From Pirellulaceae bacterium (GTDB lineage Bacteria; Planctomycetota; Planctomycetia; Pirellulales; Pirellulaceae): a DNA stretch of 64,000 nucleotides. The notes below the pieces were generated by a model. That model searched no databases. It had not been told where the DNA came from and saw only the letters and a list, made by a program, of their open reading frames with translations. This document shows, one piece after another, positions 52,512-60,347 of the stretch (position 1 is its first letter; every line of letters starts with the position of its first letter). The translations under genes were made by a program, and so were the position numbers. The stretch lies in contig JANQLU010000037.1 of NCBI GenBank assembly GCA_028280445.1, positions 248,001-312,000 on the forward strand, given 5' to 3'.

Positions 52512-53177
52512 TCAATCGACTTCGAGTTGCGACAGCTCGTCAGCAGCTCCTTGCAACCTGTATTCTTCGGAGATTATCCAATTGCCATTTTCCCATTTGA
52601 GAATTTCGCGATGTTCCAATTCATCGACCATGATGATGGCCGTGGTCGAGGCAACGCGAAGTTCTTCGACCAGTGTTTTTGCCAGCAAACCACGCCCGTC
52701 TTCTTCACCGGTTTTCAAACCGTTTCCGATTTTGTTTTTAATCACCTCAAACGCCTGAGCCAGTGAAGCGTATTCTCCATCATGCGGTCCCAATACGGTG
52801 ACTGGGCAAGGTGCTTCTCGCAAGACTTTTTCTGTGACGCTACCGACTAACAAATGAAGGAGTCCAGATCGGCCATGTGTTCCCATCACAATCATGTCAA
52901 TTTCGTGGTGCCGAGCGTAATCGACAATGATGTCTGCCGGGTTTCCCATGGCAACCTGTCGAGTCGTTTTTTGATGGAGTTCATTTCGATTGTCAAACAC
53001 CCACGCCAGTCGATCCAGCTGGTTTTTCTTGCGTTTGAGCTCCAAATCGTCTTTTGCCACGTAGAGCAAATGCAAAGTGGAGCCCGATTGTTTCGCCAGA
53101 CTATAGGCGTATTGAATAGCATGTCGGTTGTTTTCACTAAAATCGGTCGGCGCGAGGATGTTTTTCAAAACGGTCAC
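52512..53177 (-). CDS. Universal stress protein (UspA type) with C-terminal extension
   Basis: 221 residues from GTG 53177, which follows GGAG at eight bases; the longer frame upstream crosses the promoter. One Usp fold at about 1-140 starts VLKNILAPTDFSENN and carries the ATP-binding signature GTHGRSGLLHLLVGSVTEKV with the G-2x-G-9x-G-(S/T) pattern. The C-terminal ~75 residues (GNGLKTGEEDGRGLLAKTLV and EILKWENGNWIISEEYRLQG) are an extension I do not recognise. Usp proteins with ATP sites act in starvation and low-oxygen survival. It is divergent from a second usp gene, each with its own sigma-54 promoter and a shared palindrome between them. Confidence 0.93.
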   Translation of the reverse strand: MTVLKNILAPTDFSENNRHAIQYAYSLAKQSGSTLHLLYVAKDDLELKRKKNQLDRLAWVFDNRNELHQKTTRQVAMGNPADIIVDYARHHEIDMIVMGTHGRSGLLHLLVGSVTEKVLREAPCPVTVLGPHDGEYASLAQAFEVIKNKIGNGLKTGEEDGRGLLAKTLVEELRVASTTAIIMVDELEHREILKWENGNWIISEEYRLQGAADELSQLEVD

Positions 53178-53229
53178 AGCGACGTCTCCTAAACCTAATT
53201 TTATTGTTTTGATCGTGTTGGCAATTCGT

Positions 53230-53246
53230 CGCAACGAACGTGCCAA
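53230..53246 (-). promoter_or_regulatory. Sigma-54 promoter for the single-domain usp
   Basis: Minus strand TTGGCACGTTCGTTGCG has a perfect TTGGCACG -24 block and TTGC -12 block, 53 bases upstream of GTG 53177. Confidence 0.85.
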
Positions 53247-53320
53247 TAATCCCGAAAGCCAGAAGAATGAATTGCCGAGGCACAACCGTGCGTTTTTCGG
53301 ACCGTTTGCACACGATCAGC

Positions 53321-53334
53321 GCGCGAATTCGCAC
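53321..53334. promoter_or_regulatory. Shared enhancer-like palindrome between divergent usp genes
   Basis: GCGCGAATTCGCAC, the best palindrome of the set (minus strand GTGCGAATTCGCGC). It is 75 bases from the minus promoter and 43 from the plus promoter. Confidence 0.65.
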
Positions 53335-53376
53335 TCAAATCGACGGTGGGCGTCAATTTTAGGAATTGAGCATTCA

Positions 53377-53393
53377 TAGGTACGCGGTTTGCA
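53377..53393 (+). promoter_or_regulatory. Sigma-54 promoter for the tandem usp
   Basis: TAGGTACGCGGTTTGCA keeps GG/GC spacing, ACG and TTTGCA but has A and T at two -24 positions. It is the weakest match of the set. Confidence 0.6.
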
Positions 53394-53443
53394 TTTCCAG
53401 TTGCCGACCAACATTAACTAGAAATTAAAAAAAGAGTACCAAT

Positions 53444-54382
53444 ATGTCCTCAAAAAATTACCAACGAATTTTAGTTGTTACTGATGGATTAAATTCATCA
53501 GAACCGACCCATCAAACGGCTTTAAATTTGGCTCGCGAACACAACGCCAACATCACGTTGGTGGATACGTTGCGACCTCCAAGTGCGATAACGCGGTGGT
53601 TTTCATCGAATGCTGGCGACGTGTTTGAAATGGTGTTGGCCGACAAACAGGAGCGGCTGGAAAAAATTGCAGAAGAGTTTCGCGCTGCTGGAATCGAAAT
53701 CGAAACCAAAGTGTTGTTGGGAAATTCATCCGAAGCGATCACCCTCGAAGCAGTCGACGGCGAAGCGGATCTGGTCATTCGCTATCGGAAAGGGGTTCAT
53801 AGCAAGTATACCGGTGCGTTTGGCAACACGGCGCGAATACTGATGCGTTACTGTCCCAAACCTTTGCTGTTGGTCAGAGAGACACCTATTGATCAGCCTC
53901 GAGTTCTCGCTTGTTTTGATGTTGAACACAGTGATAAAGAAAACAACTCGATCATCGACGAGTCTTATGGGCTGGCCGGCGACAAACAGCGATTGTTCGG
54001 AATTTATTGCTGGTCGATGTGGGGCGAAGATCTAGTCCGCAAACGAATGACAGAAAAATCGCTCAAAGAGTCATTAGATTTCAACGAGCGGCTTCACAGG
54101 CAACTTTTTGAAAACTTCAGCGAACGTCACGATCTCTCGTGTTTTGGCGCTGGATTGAGATTCGAGCATGGCCGACCGGCGGTGGTCATTCCGCAGTTTT
54201 GCCGAGATGAAGAAATCGATGTTGTCGTCATGTGCAGCGCATCGTTGAATCACCCGCTCATGCGTTACTTTGGCAGCACGATCGAATCGGTGATCGACCA
54301 GTTGCCATGTGCGTTGATGGTTGTCAAACCAATCGGATACGTTTCACCGATTGCGGCATCAAAAAAATCAGCAACGGCATAA
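53444..54382 (+). CDS. Tandem universal stress protein
   Basis: 312 residues with two Usp folds, roughly 7-150 and 155-300. The first opens YQRILVVTDGLNSSEPTHQT and the second PRVLACFDVEHSDKENN. The second half ends DVVVMCSASLNHPLMRYFGS followed by TIESVIDQLPCALMVVKP, a variant of the usual G-x-G loop. Clear ATP signatures are weak in both halves, so it may belong to the non-ATP-binding type. This two-domain form is common in low-oxygen or dormancy gene sets. The gene is divergent from the other usp, with a sigma-54 promoter 51 bases upstream. Two hairpins follow its stop. Confidence 0.9.
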   Translation: MSSKNYQRILVVTDGLNSSEPTHQTALNLAREHNANITLVDTLRPPSAITRWFSSNAGDVFEMVLADKQERLEKIAEEFRAAGIEIETKVLLGNSSEAITLEAVDGEADLVIRYRKGVHSKYTGAFGNTARILMRYCPKPLLLVRETPIDQPRVLACFDVEHSDKENNSIIDESYGLAGDKQRLFGIYCWSMWGEDLVRKRMTEKSLKESLDFNERLHRQLFENFSERHDLSCFGAGLRFEHGRPAVVIPQFCRDEEIDVVVMCSASLNHPLMRYFGSTIESVIDQLPCALMVVKPIGYVSPIAASKKSATA

Positions 54383-54387
54383 GGTAG

Positions 54388-54440
54388 GGCCGGTTCCCAC
54401 CGGCCATGTCAAAGCCACCCGTGAGCGCTTTGCCGCTCAC
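54388..54440. repeat. Hairpins between tandem usp and the small UGA-containing gene
   Basis: GGCCGGT / ACCGGCC (54388-54405, loop TCCC) and GTGAGCG / CGCTCAC (54421-54440, a shortened R1-like element). They separate convergent genes and may end both transcripts. Neither has a T-run. Confidence 0.6.
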
Positions 54441-54450
54441 AATTCAACTT

Positions 54451-54597
54451 CTACTTTTTCGTGTCATCTGTTTTTGCCGAACTCGGCTTATGACACTTGC
54501 CGCGGATTCACGTCGATACACCCAGCCGTGGCAGAATCCATAGCTGCAACGCGAACCAAATAAACAAAAAAGCTGCGAAGATCAGAATGTCTATCAT
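54451..54597 (-). CDS. Small membrane protein with in-frame UGA, candidate selenoprotein
   Basis: ATG 54597 follows AAGGAGATCACC, a near-perfect ribosome site. Codons 1-29 encode one hydrophobic helix (MIDILIFAAFLFIWFALQLW) and then ILPRLGVST. Codon 30 is TGA (54510-54508). The frame continues IRGKCHKPSSAKTDDTKK to TAG at 54453-54451, giving 48 residues with a U-x4-C arrangement. The hairpin after the UGA fits bacterial SECIS rules (separate entry). If UGA is a plain stop, a 29-residue membrane peptide remains. The gene lies 48 bases after the CBS gene on the same strand, so it is probably the second gene of a sigma-54 operon. A redox role for the U/C pair is inferred. No selenium genes are in the window to support it. 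Confidence 0.55.
54461..54507 (-). promoter_or_regulatory. bSECIS-like stem-loop after the UGA codon
   Basis: After the UGA come 11 bases, then GTGTCAT (54496-54490) pairing with ATGACAC (54467-54461). Above it GCCG/CGGC pair around the apical loop AGTT. The loop begins 24 bases after the UGA and has G in its second position. Both fit the known bacterial SECIS pattern (loop about 16-37 bases away, G among the first two loop bases). Confidence 0.5.
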
Positions 54598-54645
54598 TGG
54601 TGATCTCCTTTTACAAACAAAGCAACAAAAAGGTAATCATCGTTT

Positions 54646-55077
54646 CTAAACGATATGCCCAAGTTTGGGTTCTAACGCAGTACAGGTGTCGAACATTTCG
54701 CGAGCCAACAGCGCCATCACGTCGTCCATCGAAACGATTCCCACGAGTTTTTGATTTTTGTCGATGACAGGCAGGCGTTTGAAGTTGATATTTCGGAAAA
54801 AACGAGTCACATCAAATAGACTCATCGAATCACTGATGGTTTCAACATCCCGGCTCATCACCTCTGAAACATACGAGTCAGGTGTGGCAGCGCCGAGCGC
54901 AAGTCCCATGGCAATATCTCGGTCAGTAATAATGCCCGTTACAAAATCTGATTCATCCACAATAACGACCGAGCCGACTCGTTTGTCACGCATCAAATCT
55001 GCCGCTTCAGAAATTCGAGCATCTTCCGTCTGCTTGTATACTTCGCAATGCTCTCGCATCAGTTGTTTCAAGATCAT
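54646..55077 (-). CDS. CBS-domain protein
   Basis: 143 residues from ATG 55077, which follows GGGAG at seven bases; the longer frame lacks a site. It contains two CBS repeats only: EAADLMRDKRVGSVVIVDES with GIITDRDIAMG, and MSLFDVTRFFRNINFKRLPV with GIVSMDDVMALLA. A pair of CBS repeats forms a Bateman module that usually binds adenosine nucleotides and reports energy charge. There is no output domain, so it may act on a partner. This is one of three stand-alone CBS genes in the region, all behind sigma-54 promoters. It is first in an operon with the small UGA-containing gene. Confidence 0.9.
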   Translation of the reverse strand: MILKQLMREHCEVYKQTEDARISEAADLMRDKRVGSVVIVDESDFVTGIITDRDIAMGLALGAATPDSYVSEVMSRDVETISDSMSLFDVTRFFRNINFKRLPVIDKNQKLVGIVSMDDVMALLAREMFDTCTALEPKLGHIV

Positions 55078-55198
55078 TGATATGCTCCCATAATCACATA
55101 GCCGTGTTTCGGCGGTCTCAGTGCTGATCAAAGACCGGCGTCAAGGTGCGGAACGAGTTCTAAACAAATCATCATTGGCCGGTGACTTGAAAATTGGC

Positions 55199-55215
55199 TG
55201 CAAGCGCCATGCCAA
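55199..55215 (-). promoter_or_regulatory. Sigma-54 promoter for the CBS / small-protein operon
   Basis: Minus strand TTGGCATGGCGCTTGCA, near-consensus at both blocks. The leader to ATG 55077 would be about 110 bases, longer than for the other genes. Confidence 0.7.
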
Positions 55216-55280
55216 TGTTTTTTTGTTTAAAATCACGAAGCGGTTTCGTGAATGCGATGCAAAAACGTGCCAATCCGCTC

Positions 55281-55294
55281 GTGCGAAACGGCGC
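55281..55294. promoter_or_regulatory. Enhancer-like palindrome shared by divergent promoters
   Basis: GTGCGAAACGGCGC, 66 bases upstream of the CBS promoter and about 104 upstream of the FNT promoter. The 382-base gap 55078-55459 holds these sites and no gene. Confidence 0.5.
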
Positions 55295-55397
55295 TATTGC
55301 GAAACGACTGAATACCTGATTTTGATATCTGGCCGATTAAACGTTATTACGAAAGATCCGAAATCGCAGCTGAGTTTTACCCGTTTGAAAGTTTGCA

Positions 55398-55414
55398 TTG
55401 GCCCAAACTTTGCA
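55398..55414 (+). promoter_or_regulatory. Sigma-54 promoter for the formate/nitrite-type channel
   Basis: TTGGCCCAAACTTTGCA: TGGC and TTTGCA at correct spacing, 46 bases upstream of ATG 55460. Confidence 0.75.
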
Positions 55415-55459
55415 AGCTCCGTCGAGCAGAACTCCAGTGAAACCGATCCCGAGGAATCC

Positions 55460-56305
55460 ATGACGCATTTTCATCACGATACGCCAGCACTCGACGCATT
55501 GCTGCCTCCGCAAATGGCACTCAAAAGCGAGGAAATCGGAGTTAAGAAAGCAAACCTGGATCTAGTATCGACATTCGTTCTGGGAGTTTTGGCGGGTGCG
55601 TTCATTGGGTTGGGGGGATTGCTTTACTCGGTGGCGGTGACGACCGAGGGATTTGAAATCGCTTACGGTGTCAAAAAACTTGTTGGAGGGCTCGCCTTTA
55701 GCGTTGGTCTGATTCTCGTGGTGGTTGGAGGAGCCGAGTTATTTACCGGCAACAACCTGATTGTGATGGCGTGGGCGAGTCAACGGATCTCGACGGCAAA
55801 GTTGATGCGGAATTGGGTAATTGTCTACATTGGAAATTTTGTTGGGGCCATCGGAATTGCTCTGCTGGCTTTTCTGGCAGGTATTTCAGAACAAAACGGA
55901 GGCGCTGTCGGTGAAACCATGCTGAGCATTGCATCTCACAAATGTGAGCTGAGTTGGCCACAAGCTTTTTTTTCTGGAGTCGGATGCAACGTACTGGTTT
56001 GTCTGGCGGTGTGGCTGTGCATGAGCGCCAGATCGGTGACGGACAAAGTGCTCTGTATCGTTTTTCCGATTACTGCGTTTGTGGCAACAGGAATGGAGCA
56101 CTGCATTGCAAATATGTACTTTGTCCCGGCAGCTTTGTTGCTCGAAAATTCAAGCGGCGAGACCTATCAAATCACCGTCAATGCGTTTTTGTTTAAAAAT
56201 TTAATCCCTGTCACGCTTGGAAACATTGTTGGCGGCACTGTGTTGGTAGGTTTGGTCTATTGGTTTGTTTTTCTTCGAAATCGCAACCAACCATCGTCAT
56301 CGTAG
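55460..56305 (+). CDS. Formate/nitrite transporter family channel
   Basis: 281 residues from ATG 55460, which follows GAGGAA. The frame is open upstream to 55121 but that part crosses the promoter and reads as non-protein. Six hydrophobic segments have FNT landmarks: VKKANLDLVSTFVLGVLAGA, GGAELFTGNNLIVMAW, IGNFVGAIGIALLAF, and VATGMEHCIANMYFVPAALL, in which the EHxxANMxF block is diagnostic. FNT pentamers pass formate, nitrite, hydrosulfide or acetate/lactate-type anions. The sequence alone does not decide which. Sigma-54 control and stress neighbours suggest use during oxygen-limited metabolism (inference). Confidence 0.92.
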   Translation: MTHFHHDTPALDALLPPQMALKSEEIGVKKANLDLVSTFVLGVLAGAFIGLGGLLYSVAVTTEGFEIAYGVKKLVGGLAFSVGLILVVVGGAELFTGNNLIVMAWASQRISTAKLMRNWVIVYIGNFVGAIGIALLAFLAGISEQNGGAVGETMLSIASHKCELSWPQAFFSGVGCNVLVCLAVWLCMSARSVTDKVLCIVFPITAFVATGMEHCIANMYFVPAALLLENSSGETYQITVNAFLFKNLIPVTLGNIVGGTVLVGLVYWFVFLRNRNQPSSS

Positions 56306-56335
56306 GTGGCGTTGTAGCATTGACGTCACGGCGGA

Positions 56336-59029
56336 CTACCTGGTTATCACGTACTTTCGCAATTCAATTAGTGTAAAAACAGCAATGCTCGCTAATCCAC
56401 AAAAACAGCATTCGGTAAATGACAAGCTCGTCGTGTGAAAAACTGTCTGCAACGGCGGCCAATAGATGACCAGCAATTGCAAAACAAACGTCGACGCGAC
56501 GGCCAACCAAAGCCATCGATTTCGGAACAAATATCCGGCTCGCAACAATGGCAATTCGGATCGGCAAGCAAAAACGTTTGCCATTTGAGTCAACGTTAGC
56601 ACGGTGAATACCAAAGTTCGCCAGTGTTCGATGCCTTTGGATTGGTTCCAAAAAATTTCCGCCGTTCCCAGTGACGCAGCGCATATCAGTGTACCAATCC
56701 ACGCCAGATCGATTCTCATCCGGCGGTTGAAAATCGGTTCGTTGAGCGGCAGTGGCGATCGCGACATTGTTCCTTTTTCAGTCGGTTCAACGGCCAGTGC
56801 AAGACCGGGCAATCCATCGGTGACTAAATTGACCCAGAGGATTTGCAGCGGCAGCAGCGGGAGTGGCATGCCCAATAAAATACCGATGGTCATGACAAAG
56901 ACTTCGCCAATGTTTCCTGACATTGCGTATTTGATGAATTTACGAATGTTGTCATAGACGGTCCGCCCTTGTTCGACCGCTGCAACAATAGTCGAAAAAT
57001 TATCGTCAAGCAAAACGATGTTGGCCGCTTGTTTGGAAACATCTGTTCCGGTGATCCCCATGGCGACGCCAACATCTGCTTGTTTCAATGCGGGAGCGTC
57101 ATTGACGCCGTCGCCCGTCATCGCCACGACTTCTCCGTGATGCTCCAAGGCTTCGACGATTCTCAGTTTGTCGGTGGGAGCGACACGGGCAAACACCGAT
57201 GTTGTTTGAACCTGGTTGCTCAAAGTTTCCGCCGACATCGTTTCCAGTTCTGTACCGGTAATCACTTTGTCATCGGTGATCATGGAAAGTTGTCGGGCGA
57301 TGTTCAAAGCCGTCAGCGGATGATCGCCGGTGATCATCATCGGCCGAATTCCTGCCGATTTACAACGCTTGACGGCAGCACGCGCTTCGGGGCGAGGCGG
57401 ATCATTGAGTCCGATAAGCCCAAGAAACGTCATTTCCCGCTCAACATCTTCGATGTCGAAACTGTCTTCCAACGGTCGGCCGGCAACTGCCAGAACCCGA
57501 TTGCCTCGGGACGCCAATTGGTTGTGAGCATTTTGGATTCGCGTTGTCTGCTGACGATCGAGTGGACGTCGCTCACCATCGACGTTGACCCAACTGCAGA
57601 TTCCCAGCAAGTGATCAACCGCACCTTTGCAAAACGCAACTTTTGTCGACCCGTCGGCGAATCCCAGATCGGTGACTTGTCCGACATCATGAACGGTTGT
57701 CATTCGTTTTCGTTCCGAGCTAAATGCAATCTCGGCAATTCGAGGCATTTGAGTGACGGCTTTGAGTTGGTGGATTCCGAATCTCGCAGCCACTTCGACC
57801 AGAGCGCGTTCCGTCGGTTCACCGACAGCGACAATAGGTTTGTCCGTTTTTGTATCCGTCGAATCTTGCAACTCGGCGTCGTTGCACAGGCAAGCTGCCA
57901 GGAGCATTGTTTTCAGATCCTGGTTAGGATCGTCCTGTGTTGCGACCTCAAAGTGGTCATTGGCGACGTCCAAAGCGGTGGCTGTCATTTTGTTTTGAGT
58001 CAGGGTGCCCGTTTTATCGCTACAAATCACGGAGACCGAACCCAATGTTTCGACAGCAGGTAACTGACGAATCAAAGCGTTGCGTTTAAACATGTTACCC
58101 GCACCGATGGCGAGTGCGACGGTCACGACGGCTGGCAAGCCTTCGGGTACGATCGCCACAGCCATGCTGAGCGACGTCATCAACATGAGTTTTAATGGTT
58201 GGCCCGAAATCACTCCGACGGCAAAAACGAGTGCCACGACCACGACAGCAACGATTGCCAACGCTCGACTGAACTGAGTGATTTTCTTTTGCAATGGCGT
58301 TGGTTCGGAGCGTACGTCCCGCAACGAACCAGCGACTTTTCCCAATTCGGTTTGCATGCCAGTTTTGGTAACCAGCGCAGAACCATGCCCATACACGACC
58401 ATCGTCCCGGCAAAAGCCTCGTTGAATCGGTCGCCAAGTGCCACCTCGTCCTGTACGCAAATTTCAACAGATTTTTCGACAGCGACCGACTCGCCTGTCA
58501 AAGCAGATTCGTCAATAAGTAAACCGCTGGCGCTAATCAATCGACAATCTGCTGGTACAAAGTAGCCGGTTTGCAACAGCACAACGTCGCCCGGCACCAA
58601 TTGAGCGACGTTGATCGTTTCCGTATTACCTGCCCGACGAACGGTGACTTCGGGAACAGATAATTTTTTTAATTCAGCCAACGATTTTTCGGCTGAATAA
58701 TCCTGCCAAAATCCCAAGATGGTATTGAGGATGATAATTGCCATGATTGCAATCGCATCTGTGGTTTCGCCAAGGACGATCGAAATGATGACCGCAATCA
58801 TCAGCAGAACAACGAGTGAACTTTTCAATTGGGCAGCGAGGATGCCAGGCCATTTTCGTTGCTGTCTGTCATCGATTTCGTTTTTGCCATATTGGGCCAA
58901 ACGCATCTGAACTTCGTCATTGGAAAGGCCGTTTTCCAACGAAGTATTCAGCTTTTCGGCCGATTCTTGAGCCGTCAATCGTTGCCAATCAGCAGATGCA
59001 AAATCCATATTTGCGACCGAATCAGCCAT
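56336..59029 (-). CDS. P-type Ca2+-transporting ATPase (P2A-like)
   Basis: 897 residues. Cytosolic N-terminus (cation ATPase N domain, about 10-75), actuator domain with ALTGESVAVEKS, M4 with VPEGLPAVVTVALAIG, phosphorylation motif CSDKTGTLTQNKMTA, nucleotide domain, the MITGDHPLTALNIA hinge and GDGVNDAPALKQADVGVAMG. The C-terminal ~220 residues hold the last membrane helices with LQILWVNLVTDGLPGLALAV. PEGL in M4 and DGLPGLAL in M6 match SERCA/PMR1-type Ca2+ (or Mn2+) pumps. It exports cations at the expense of ATP. It is transcribed toward the FNT gene. I found no sigma-54 box upstream, although the palindrome at 59125 lies between it and the next gene. Confidence 0.95.
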   Translation of the reverse strand: MADSVANMDFASADWQRLTAQESAEKLNTSLENGLSNDEVQMRLAQYGKNEIDDRQQRKWPGILAAQLKSSLVVLLMIAVIISIVLGETTDAIAIMAIIILNTILGFWQDYSAEKSLAELKKLSVPEVTVRRAGNTETINVAQLVPGDVVLLQTGYFVPADCRLISASGLLIDESALTGESVAVEKSVEICVQDEVALGDRFNEAFAGTMVVYGHGSALVTKTGMQTELGKVAGSLRDVRSEPTPLQKKITQFSRALAIVAVVVVALVFAVGVISGQPLKLMLMTSLSMAVAIVPEGLPAVVTVALAIGAGNMFKRNALIRQLPAVETLGSVSVICSDKTGTLTQNKMTATALDVANDHFEVATQDDPNQDLKTMLLAACLCNDAELQDSTDTKTDKPIVAVGEPTERALVEVAARFGIHQLKAVTQMPRIAEIAFSSERKRMTTVHDVGQVTDLGFADGSTKVAFCKGAVDHLLGICSWVNVDGERRPLDRQQTTRIQNAHNQLASRGNRVLAVAGRPLEDSFDIEDVEREMTFLGLIGLNDPPRPEARAAVKRCKSAGIRPMMITGDHPLTALNIARQLSMITDDKVITGTELETMSAETLSNQVQTTSVFARVAPTDKLRIVEALEHHGEVVAMTGDGVNDAPALKQADVGVAMGITGTDVSKQAANIVLLDDNFSTIVAAVEQGRTVYDNIRKFIKYAMSGNIGEVFVMTIGILLGMPLPLLPLQILWVNLVTDGLPGLALAVEPTEKGTMSRSPLPLNEPIFNRRMRIDLAWIGTLICAASLGTAEIFWNQSKGIEHWRTLVFTVLTLTQMANVFACRSELPLLRAGYLFRNRWLWLAVASTFVLQLLVIYWPPLQTVFHTTSLSFTECCFCGLASIAVFTLIELRKYVITR

Positions 59030-59124
59030 GCTGTTATTACCTTGGTTTTGTCATCAAATTAAACTTGCCTTGGTCGCTATCATGTAGCTGAGAAATTAAC
59101 GTTGCTGCAAACCATTCAATCTCC

Positions 59125-59138
59125 GTGCGTATCCGCGC
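59125..59138. promoter_or_regulatory. Enhancer-like palindrome upstream of CBS gene
   Basis: GTGCGTATCCGCGC, 99 bases before the sigma-54 promoter at 59238 and 95 bases from the divergent Ca2+-ATPase start. Confidence 0.6.
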
Positions 59139-59237
59139 GCCGCAGCAACGCCGGTGGTGGGGCAACGTTGTGAATATTGTAGCGAGCATTTCTGTCGATA
59201 GGCTCCACTGGATTTGTTTTAGTCGATCTTTTGAATT

Positions 59238-59254
59238 TTGGCATCCGGTTTGCG
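59238..59254 (+). promoter_or_regulatory. Sigma-54 promoter for CBS gene
   Basis: TTGGCATCCGGTTTGCG: GG/GC spacing exact, TTGGCA and TTTGC conserved, 39 bases upstream of ATG 59293. Confidence 0.8.
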
Positions 59255-59292
59255 AATTGAGTTGACATCGAAAACGATTTGTGGAGGAAACG

Positions 59293-59775
59293 ATGAAACC
59301 GCTCGAAGAAATCACCGTTCGTGATTACATGACGAAACAGTCTTTCGTGGTTGACGACACCGCACGACTGGTCGATGCAATTCGCTTGATGGATGACAAA
59401 CGTGTGTCTGCAGTTCCCGTCGTGAACGAGCAAGGAAAACTCGTCGGTGTTCTTTCCAACAGTGACTTGATTGGAATGATGCACGAAATTCAAGCTGACT
59501 TGGGTGCCTTGCATTACGTCAATGATAAAACGCGAGATTTTTTGATTGGTGTGCTGATGGAACAGGGTAACAACACGTTGGTTATGGACGTGATGACAAC
59601 ACCAGTTGAAATGATCCCACCTGAAACCAAACTGGTGGTCGCGGCAGAACAACTGTGTCAGCGTAAGATTCATCATTTTCCGGTCGTCGATGCTCGTGGA
59701 ACATCCATTGGAATCCTTTCGTCAACAGATATTGTCCGCGCGGTTGCCGATGTCGGGAAAGCGGCCAAAGTGTGA
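59293..59775 (+). CDS. CBS-domain protein
   Basis: 160 residues from ATG 59293, preceded by GGAGGAAACG. Two CBS repeats: VRDYMTKQSFVVDDTARLVD to VGVLSNSDLIGMM, and VMDVMTTPVEMIPPETKLVV to IGILSSTDIVRAVADV. Between them is a helical linker of about 45 residues (HEIQADLGALHYVNDKTRDF), longer than in the gene at 54646 and similar to the gene at 60348, so these two are close paralogues. Such Bateman pairs bind AMP/ATP-type ligands. It is likely a soluble energy sensor without an enzymatic part. Confidence 0.92.
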   Translation: MKPLEEITVRDYMTKQSFVVDDTARLVDAIRLMDDKRVSAVPVVNEQGKLVGVLSNSDLIGMMHEIQADLGALHYVNDKTRDFLIGVLMEQGNNTLVMDVMTTPVEMIPPETKLVVAAEQLCQRKIHHFPVVDARGTSIGILSSTDIVRAVADVGKAAKV

Positions 59776-59791
59776 AATTCCAGTGAAAAAC

Positions 59792-59805
59792 GTGCTGCAC
59801 CGCAC
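59792..59805. promoter_or_regulatory. Enhancer-like palindrome upstream of DUF4404
   Basis: GTGCTGCACCGCAC, 153 bases upstream of the sigma-54 promoter at 59959. Confidence 0.5.
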
Positions 59806-59958
59806 AGCGTGCTCATGCGGAACTTTCGCAGCTGGCGAGGGTGAACCGCGGGAATCAATACCCTGCTCGGTTTGATCGGGAACATTCCGCGTAAATTCGC
59901 GGTGACTTTCGCCAATGGTCGAACCCAGAGAAATCTCTGATTCCGAGGTGGCGTCGCA

Positions 59959-59975
59959 ATGGCATAAGGCTTGCA
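59959..59975 (+). promoter_or_regulatory. Sigma-54 promoter for DUF4404-CBS
   Basis: ATGGCATAAGGCTTGCA, good -24 and -12 blocks, 30 bases upstream of ATG 60005. Confidence 0.8.
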
Positions 59976-60004
59976 GTAGCTGTTTGGCCATCGAGGAGAA
60001 CACT

Positions 60005-60301
60005 ATGTCCAGGACAGAAATGTTAATTCGACTTCGGGATCTTCACGAAGAGTTGTCGGGAATCAACTTCGGCGCCGAGTTAGGCGAGCACGTCGATCAA
60101 GAGACAATCGAAGCACTTGGGCAACTCGTTACCGACATTGGCGAGTTGGTTGACCAAGCGAAATCTGCGGCCGGTGATGAAGTCATCGACAACGGACGCA
60201 AAAGCTTGCTCGACCGCGTCGTCGAATTCGACCAGAACCATCCTCGTGTCAAACGCTTTCTCGCCCAGACAACGGACTTGCTGGCAATGTTGGGGATTTG
60301 A
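60005..60301 (+). CDS. DUF4404 family protein
   Basis: 98 residues from ATG 60005 with GAGGAGAA upstream. It is an all-helical, acidic protein (EMLIRLRDLHEELSGINFGA, ETIEALGQLVTDIGELVDQA, LLDRVVEFDQNHPRVKRFLA) ending DLLAMLGI. The L-H-E-E-L start, the internal regulator-like helix and the terminal 'F-x-x-x-HPxL' region fit DUF4404, a family of unknown function often seen near stress genes. It is the first gene of a two-gene unit with the CBS gene 46 bases downstream. Confidence 0.8.
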   Translation: MSRTEMLIRLRDLHEELSGINFGAELGEHVDQETIEALGQLVTDIGELVDQAKSAAGDEVIDNGRKSLLDRVVEFDQNHPRVKRFLAQTTDLLAMLGI

Positions 60302-60347
60302 GATCACCATTTCCAGGCCCTGCCCAAGAAATCGAAAGATAGAATCC

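Noticed and set aside
55258-55273. Second minus-strand sigma-54 element (TGCAAAAACGTGCCAA)
   Set aside because: The distance between the GC and GG blocks is one base short, and this spacing is strict.
55121-55459. N-terminal extension of the FNT channel
   Set aside because: The open frame crosses the sigma-54 promoter and regulatory palindrome, and the family starts near the ATG at 55460.
59030-59237. Sigma-54 promoter for the Ca2+-ATPase
   Set aside because: No GG-N10-GC pair with acceptable flanks was found on the minus strand. The nearby palindrome is better assigned to the CBS promoter.
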